DNA of 64,000 nt from Bretschneidera sinensis. Taxonomy: Eukaryota > Streptophyta > Magnoliopsida > Brassicales > Akaniaceae. This document shows positions 58,961-64,000 of this stretch, one piece after another. The stretch's first letter is position 1, and each line of letters opens with the position of its first letter. A model generated the notes under the pieces. That model ran no database searches. It was not told where the DNA came from and saw only the letters and a program-made list of their open reading frames with translations. A program made the position numbers and the translations under genes. The DNA lies in assembly GCA_023935145.1 (NCBI GenBank), contig CM043698.1, positions 144,440,001 to 144,504,000 on the forward strand. The letters run 5' to 3'.

Positions 58961-59690
58961 CTATTAAGAAGATCCTTTTTATTGGGTATTGGGTATCTTA
59001 TCCATTGTAAAACCTTGTTTAAGGGTTTGTAATTAATAACCAATCTGGGAGCTCCTCTTTCTAATTTTGCTTGCTTTTGAACATAGAAAGCAGAGCAGCT
59101 CCAAGGAGATTTACTTGGCCTAATTAATTTTTTATCTAATAATGTTTTAATTTCTTCTTGACATTATTTTAATAATTCTTGATTCATCTGGATAGGTCGT
59201 GATCTTGAAGGGATATCCTTTTCATCAAAATTTGGTTCATAAGGCAGAGATGCTATGTGTTTTTTTCTTTCCCAAAAAGCATTTGGCAAATCAGCACATA
59301 TTTCCCTCTTAAATAAAGTTTCTAAGTCCTTTATTTGAGATTGTATTTGAGGTTCTTTGATTTGTTGTTCTATCTTTTGATAATTAATTTCTTCTTTTAG
59401 AAAATTGATATGAGCTTGCTTATTTTATATTTAGTTTATTTGTTTATGCAGACTATTATTTTGTAATAAGTTTAATTCTCTAGTATCTATGGGTTGTAAA
59501 AATGGGAAGAATAAACTTTGGCCTAGTATGTTAGTTTCTATTCCTAGATGACTAACTTTAAAATGATATATTTGTGTTAAAAATGGGGTTCCTAAGATAA
59601 TGTTTTGATGAATATTTTTAACAAGTACAAAGTGTGTTTTAAGGCAATATCCGTCATTACATACATAAGAATTGGTAATTTTATATTCTA
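58961..59690 (-). pseudogene. Pararetrovirus RT, N-terminal part
   Basis: Minus-strand pieces: NIILGTPFLTQIYHFKV (after the protease), KKLIRPSKSPWSCSAFYVQK and GAPRLVINYKPLN, followed by VLQWIRYPIPNKKDLLNR. These are Caulimoviridae RT entry motifs. Stops occur in the connecting part (for example near 59425). The catalytic Y-x-D-D region is not in this block. Confidence 0.8.
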
Positions 59691-59697
59691 CATTTAA

Positions 59698-60291
59698 TTA
59701 TGATCCGCTTGCAGTATTTAATCTTTTCGTAGTTTTCTCATAATATTTCGTGGGTACAAGTCCTTCTTTAAGACAATTCTGGTCAGCACCAGAATCAACA
59801 AGAGCAGTGGTATTAATATGATATTCTTCATTAATAACAATAGAAATCTTGATATACCATTTCTGGTAATTAATTCTTTCTATTAAATTAACAAAGCTAT
59901 CGTTTGGTTCATTTTCTATTAAACTAGTTGTTTCTAAAGTTGGGGCTTCTTGAGATTTTCCTTTTTTGTCAGTTTGTGATATAATTGATTCTTTAAGGTT
60001 ATTTATTTCTAAATTAACCATTTTTGCTTTTAGATCTATAGTGTCTTTTTGAATATTTCTAATATGTTCTTTCATGGAATTAACTTCCATTTGTAAATCT
60101 TGGGCGGTAGCAACTTTTGGTTTTTGAAATCTTTTTTCTAATATTTTTTCAAGGTTATATGGTTCAGGGGTCTTAATTCTTTGTTCTTCACAAACAATAT
60201 TTCTTAATTTTACTAAGTATTCTTTCTTAGTTATAGGGTCATCAATCTTATCAATAATATCTATGATGAATTCTTTTTGTGAAGTTATCAT
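59698..60291 (-). pseudogene. Pararetrovirus aspartic protease region
   Basis: 197 open codons on the minus strand. A coiled-coil-like charged stretch (about residues 60-110) precedes YQKWYIKISIVINEEYHIN and the protease active-site motif TALVDSGADQNCL, then VPTKYYEKTTKRLN. This is the polyprotein protease between capsid and RT in the family. The frame then breaks at 59698. Confidence 0.75.
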
Positions 60292-60507
60292 ATTGATAGA
60301 TTTACAATAACATAGACCTTCTTCACAGTTACACTGTGAATCGTCAGAGTCTTCGGAATCAGAAGTCTCTTGAATGGTATAAATAAGCTATTCTTTATCA
60401 AAAGAGGATGATTCTTCTTCTGATTGAGATTCATTTAGCACGACTTTAGTTAGTTGTTGTTTTAGAGTTTTATCAATTTCTAACTCATTAATTTTTTGCT
60501 TTACACG

Positions 60508-61400
60508 ACAATTCTTTGCCCAATGCCCAAGCCGACCACACTTGAAGCAGGCTTTGGAAGAGGTTTGGGTCTGTGGTTTTTTTTATTTTTTATATCTGGG
60601 CTTTTGGATTTTTGTAGTAGAAGGATACTTATTGGGCTTATAGTGTTTCTTATAAGTTTGTTTTTTAAAATATTTGGTTTTCTTTTTCTTTTCAATAGAC
60701 GGGGCCCTAATAGTTTCATAACCATACTGGTTACAGAATGAGCCTAATTCTTTTCTGTTTTGATGTAGTTCAGATTTCATTTTAGACTTTAGTTTAAGAT
60801 CATTGCAGAGGGCTAATCCTTCATAATTAATATAACCTATCAATTCTCCATATGAAAGATTATCATAAGGTATGGATCCGTTATTAACATCTCTAATTCT
60901 TTGACGAACTTTTTCAGCAAATAATTTTGGAAGTCCTGAAATAAATTTTTCTTTCCAATAAGCATTATTACTATCTTTTCTAGTGTATATTTTTGGCAAG
61001 AAATACATCTTTATACCATCTAAAGTCTTGCATAGTTGGGCATGTCAGGTTAATAAGTATTTCAGATGATCTGGCTGAAAATTTGTCAGGGTCTCCTATA
61101 AAATGTTGAGTAATAGCATATATAAAGGTTTCAAAAGCATTTTCTTGTTTTATGTATCTAGTAGAAATACTAATTTCTCAAGTTTGATTGTCTTGGAATG
61201 ATTGAGTTGTTGGTATATCAATTGAGGCATTTAATACTTCATTTCTGTTATCTTCAGTGAGATAATTATCCCACCAACCTTTAAGTATTCCAGTAAATCC
61301 AGCAATTATACTAGTAGTTATCTTTTTATCAGTATTATTGGGTCGTGTTTTATAAGCAGTAGCAGCCATAGTCATTTCTTGAAGTGTATTTAATATATTG
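60508..61400 (-). pseudogene. Pararetrovirus capsid and CCHC zinc knuckle
   Basis: Capsid pieces at 61375-61178 (TTSIIAGFTGILKGWWDNYL) and 61008-60583 (KEKFISGLPKLFAEKVRQRI, YGELIGYINYEGLALCND, RKELGSFCNQYGYE) are followed by a lysine-rich tail and the zinc knuckle CFKCGRLGHWAKNC (CX2CX4HX4C, 60549-60508). Between the two capsid pieces (61009-61177) sequence shared with 50705-50770 lies, in part inverted, so the capsid gene is broken there. Relic. Confidence 0.8.
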
Positions 61401-61450
61401 TGATCACTAGCTCCATCTATATTCCATTCATATAATGTATTATCATCATA

Positions 61451-61942
61451 TCAAGCTTGAGTAGCCGAAGATTTTTCTTCATATTGTATATCAGGGGGAG
61501 TTGGTCTACTGTAGTAATTCCTAGTTCTTCGAAACAGTGTTGAATTATTTTTATTGTTATATATTTTATTGATTTCATCAGTTTCTCTAATTTCGTTAAT
61601 TAGGTCTTGGTCTATGACATTAATGTTTGAAGTTTTTTCATCGAGGTTTAAATTTTTTAATCTATCATTTATAGATTTCAAGACATCATCAGAATTGTCA
61701 AGAGTAATTAAATTTTCTTTTTCTATTTGGAGTGGTTTAAAAACTGGTTGAGATAGATGAGGAATAGGTTTTGGTTTTTGAATTATAGTAGGATATGTCT
61801 TCTTGAAGCATAATCTGATGGGTCTTGGATTTTTTGAGGTGATGAAGAGGGGCTCAATCTTTTGTTTTCCCTTTTGGCGGGAAATCAAACTCATTTTTTC
61901 CTGTGTTTGGATCCTGCAAAAATTCTTGTGTGAGGAAATCAA
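61451..61942 (-). pseudogene. Pararetrovirus ORF overlapping the RNase H end
   Basis: 163 open codons (from a later Met, MSLISRQKGKQ, overlapping the RNase H tail in another frame). Basic and proline-rich N-terminal part (RPIRLCFKKTYPTIIQKPKP), an acidic-helical middle, and RRTRNYYSRPTPPD near the end. It probably is the N-terminal part of the capsid polyprotein. The overlap with the RNase H end may be natural gene order or a recombination join. Confidence 0.5.
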
Positions 61943-61958
61943 GAAGAGAATTATTCTC

Positions 61959-62423
61959 TCATTTAATAAACTCTATATTAAAATTGAATACACTCAATAT
62001 AACTTGCCATCTGGCAAATATCTGCTTTGAAACAAGATTTTGAACATCTTTTTGTAAAACTTCTTTTGCTGATTTACAATCAATGCGTAGTAAAAACATT
62101 TTATTGTATAAATCATCTTGAAATTTTGATATGCACAAAACAATGGATAAAATTTCTTTTTTGGTTGTTGAATAATTTTTTTTGTGCTCCAAGCCATATA
62201 CCAGAATGATATCGTACTATCTGTTCAGTGATTTTTTGGGGAAGAACTTGTTTTAGAATACCTCCATATCCTATATCAGAAGCATCTGTTTCGACGATGA
62301 CCTGTGCTGTAGGACTAAGAATACCAAGACAAGGAAGACTTAATACTTTTGTTTTGAGAAGCTTGACGATTTCAGTATGTTGGGATGACCAGGGAATTGG
62401 ATCTGTAGGTCCAAAATATACTA
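61959..62423 (-). pseudogene. Pararetrovirus RNase H, frameshifted
   Basis: From 62423 leftward: PIPWSSQHTEIVKLLK, LGILSPTAQVIVETDASDIG (first catalytic Asp region), a frame shift near 62160-62190, then NYSTTKKEILSIVLCISKFQ, FLLRIDCKSAKEVLQKDV and FARWQVILSVFNFNIEFIK with a TGA (61959-61961) where relatives read on into E-N-N-S-L. Cut on its upstream side by repeat copy 3. Confidence 0.85.
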
Positions 62424-64000
62424 TGGCAATACCCAAGAGGGGGGGTGAATTGGGTATTAAAAAAAATTAAATACTTTTTGCAATCTCAAATAACAAAATA
62501 TATGCGGAATTAAATCTTTCTAAATTACTAGCACAAAGATGAGAGAGTTTATTGCTTAATATAGAAATGATAATTGAATTATAAAATAATTAAGCAATCA
62601 ATCTCATTTACTTGAATAATAAATAATTATAAGCAAGTAATTATGAAAGTAATTAAGGAGATAGAGTTAGAGAGATGCAAACTCGATTTATAGTGGTTCG
62701 GCAATATCGGAATCCTTCCGACCCTACGTCCACTCTCTTCAAGGATCCTCCTTGAAGTCTTTCACTAAACCAAACAACTTACGGGTGTTGCTCAAACCGA
62801 AACACAAGCAACTTACGGGTGTTGCTCAAACCGTACAATCCCCTTCCTTTCGGAAGTAATCCCCTTCCTCTCGGAAGTAATCCCTTTACAATAAAAGCTG
62901 TAAAGTAAATGGTAGAGAGACAACAAATGAAAGCTTATACAACTGAATAATGTCTCTCTTTCAAAGAAAAGCTTGAAGAATAGCTCAACATGAGTATTTC
63001 AAAGCTTTTTTGAGTTTCAAAGAATGAATGACTTGATTGTGTGTGTTCTTCTCTTTTTGAATGTCTTCTCCTCCTTGTTGAATGCTGAATTGAGTGGGTT
63101 TATATAGCAATCAATTAATATGGCCGTTTAGGACTTTAATTTGAAAAAGATTTACTTTAAAACGTTCAGATTTAGAGTCCAACGGTCATATTTTTGAACT
63201 ACCAGTCGACTGGGTCGTGATACCAGTCGACTGGGTCCTCTTAAAAATTCACATTTTTGCTGCTATAGTGTTACCAGTCGACTGGTAAGTCATACCAGTC
63301 GACTGGGAACCTTCTGCCACTTTTACCAGTCGACTGCACTATTCACCCAGTCGACTGGGTCACTGTTGGAGCGCTGCTACAGTTATTTCTGGATGAACAG
63401 TGTTTTCAGCATAATTTTCTTCATATCTCTTTATTCTTTTTGGATTTTTGAGTTCCAAAAAATCTCCTAATTCAATCAAACTTTCTTGCACATTAAACAC
63501 ACAAGTTAAACACTTCAAAAGTGTTTTGTTATCATCAAAATTAATCTAATCAATTTCTTGATTGAGGCATTTTTGATGATGACAAAACATCTTACAAATT
63601 CAAGCATAATGTGTGTGCTAGATATATGAAGAATGATATATTACAAATGCTCAAGTAATTTTCTATGCCAACATAAATTCTTCTTAAATTCAATTAGAGA
63701 ATGTTAAGTATTGAGCCCAAAGAATTTATTTGCATTTAATAAAATCACTTGGAGATTTTATATCTTCAATTAATTAAGACTATATAATAAAATGCAATGC
63801 AAATATAATTAGCTCATAACAATTGAAATGCTTACAAAGTGTATCTTAGGATTCAAATCTATAATTTATCCCTATTGACTTTGAAGATGCATTTAAATTA
63901 TTCTCCTTGAATTTGATTTTTCGGAGAACTTATTGATTTTTGAGATCATCAACATTGATTCACCAATTTCTACAATCTTGATCTCTTTTTATGTATAAGC
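62424..64000 (+). repeat. Unclassified repeat family, copy 3 (runs off the window)
   Basis: Begins TGGCAATACCCAAGAGGGGG inside viral RNase H sequence. It contains two near-repeats of ACTTACGGGTGTTGCTCAAACC (62779-62851), paired CCTTTCGGAAGTAATCCCC blocks, and the palindrome cluster at 63203-63360. From about 63380 it follows copies 1 and 2. Its start is cleaner than in the other copies, so this is the best view of the 5' end of the family. Confidence 0.75.
63203..63360. repeat. Cluster of six CCAGTCGACTGG palindromes
   Basis: The 12-base palindrome around GTCGAC occurs six times in about 150 bases, five times perfectly and once as CCAGTCGACTGC. Copies 1 and 2 of the family have diverged counterparts (TCCAATCGACTTGG, TCCAGTCGACTAGG). 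Confidence 0.9.

Larger units (their letters stand above)
58780..62423. mobile_element. Endogenous pararetrovirus, right block, rearranged
   Basis: After the copia target site a plus-strand RT piece (58784-58833) is followed by short pieces of viral leader, an inverted piece of the promoter-proximal leader (about 58858-58902, matching 51718-51760) and a piece matching 61396-61430. From 58961 a minus-strand block runs: RT (58961-59690), protease (59698-60291), zinc knuckle and capsid (60508-61400), a further ORF (61451-61942), RNase H (61959-62423). RT sequences at 58783-58820 and 58961-59000 form an inverted repeat. The mosaic shows repeated recombination before or after integration. Confidence 0.85.

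Overview
The window is nuclear DNA from a eudicot plant. The evidence is AT-rich intergenic sequence, intron-bearing genes with plant-type splice sites, plant Ty1/copia and Ty3/gypsy LTR retrotransposons, LINE tails, an integrated plant pararetrovirus (Caulimoviridae) and a plant-type U6 locus with an upstream sequence element. The species cannot be named from what is visible.

Left third (1-20 kb) is gene territory. It holds the 3' end of a CBS-domain (CBSX5-like) gene (2-544); an intact seven-blade RCC1-repeat gene on the minus strand with six phase-0 coding exons (5506-11053, 492 aa deduced); and a small plus-strand gene for a TFIIIC tau55/GTF3C6-like subunit (13894-19885, four coding exons, 140 aa). 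The introns of these genes carry tandem duplications, a degenerate minisatellite, a G-quadruplex-like tract and a probable solo LTR.

Middle (20-31.7 kb) holds gene debris. A 3' fragment of an LRRC40-like leucine-rich-repeat gene (minus, five exons, premature stop) lies head to head with a 5' fragment of a NUG2/NOG2-like nucleolar GTPase gene (plus, seven exons, frameshift, truncated). Between them are six tandem units of about 0.6 kb (25409-29076). These look like amplification of the GTPase gene's own 5' flank, with telo-box and site II motifs in most units.

From 31.7 kb on, repeats dominate. There is a decayed Ty3/gypsy (Tekay/Del-like) element (31737-38024), a U6 snRNA copy with an altered ACAGAGA box (38682), a LINE fragment, a PP2C gene fragment, a decayed tRNA-Ala(AGC) (43462-43534), a CACTA-type transposon end, and three copies of an unclassified repeat.

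The right end (50.7-62.4 kb) is a scrambled endogenous pararetrovirus with pieces in both orientations (movement protein, capsid, zinc finger, protease, RT, RNase H, intergenic promoter). It is split by a young Ty1/copia element (53311-58779) with near-identical 856/857-bp LTRs, an approximate 5-bp target duplication, a duplicated primer-binding site and a collapsed RT. No wholly new system is claimed. The most unusual structures are the promoter-derived tandem array, the scrambled pararetrovirus and the copia element that kept its frame while losing its RT core.
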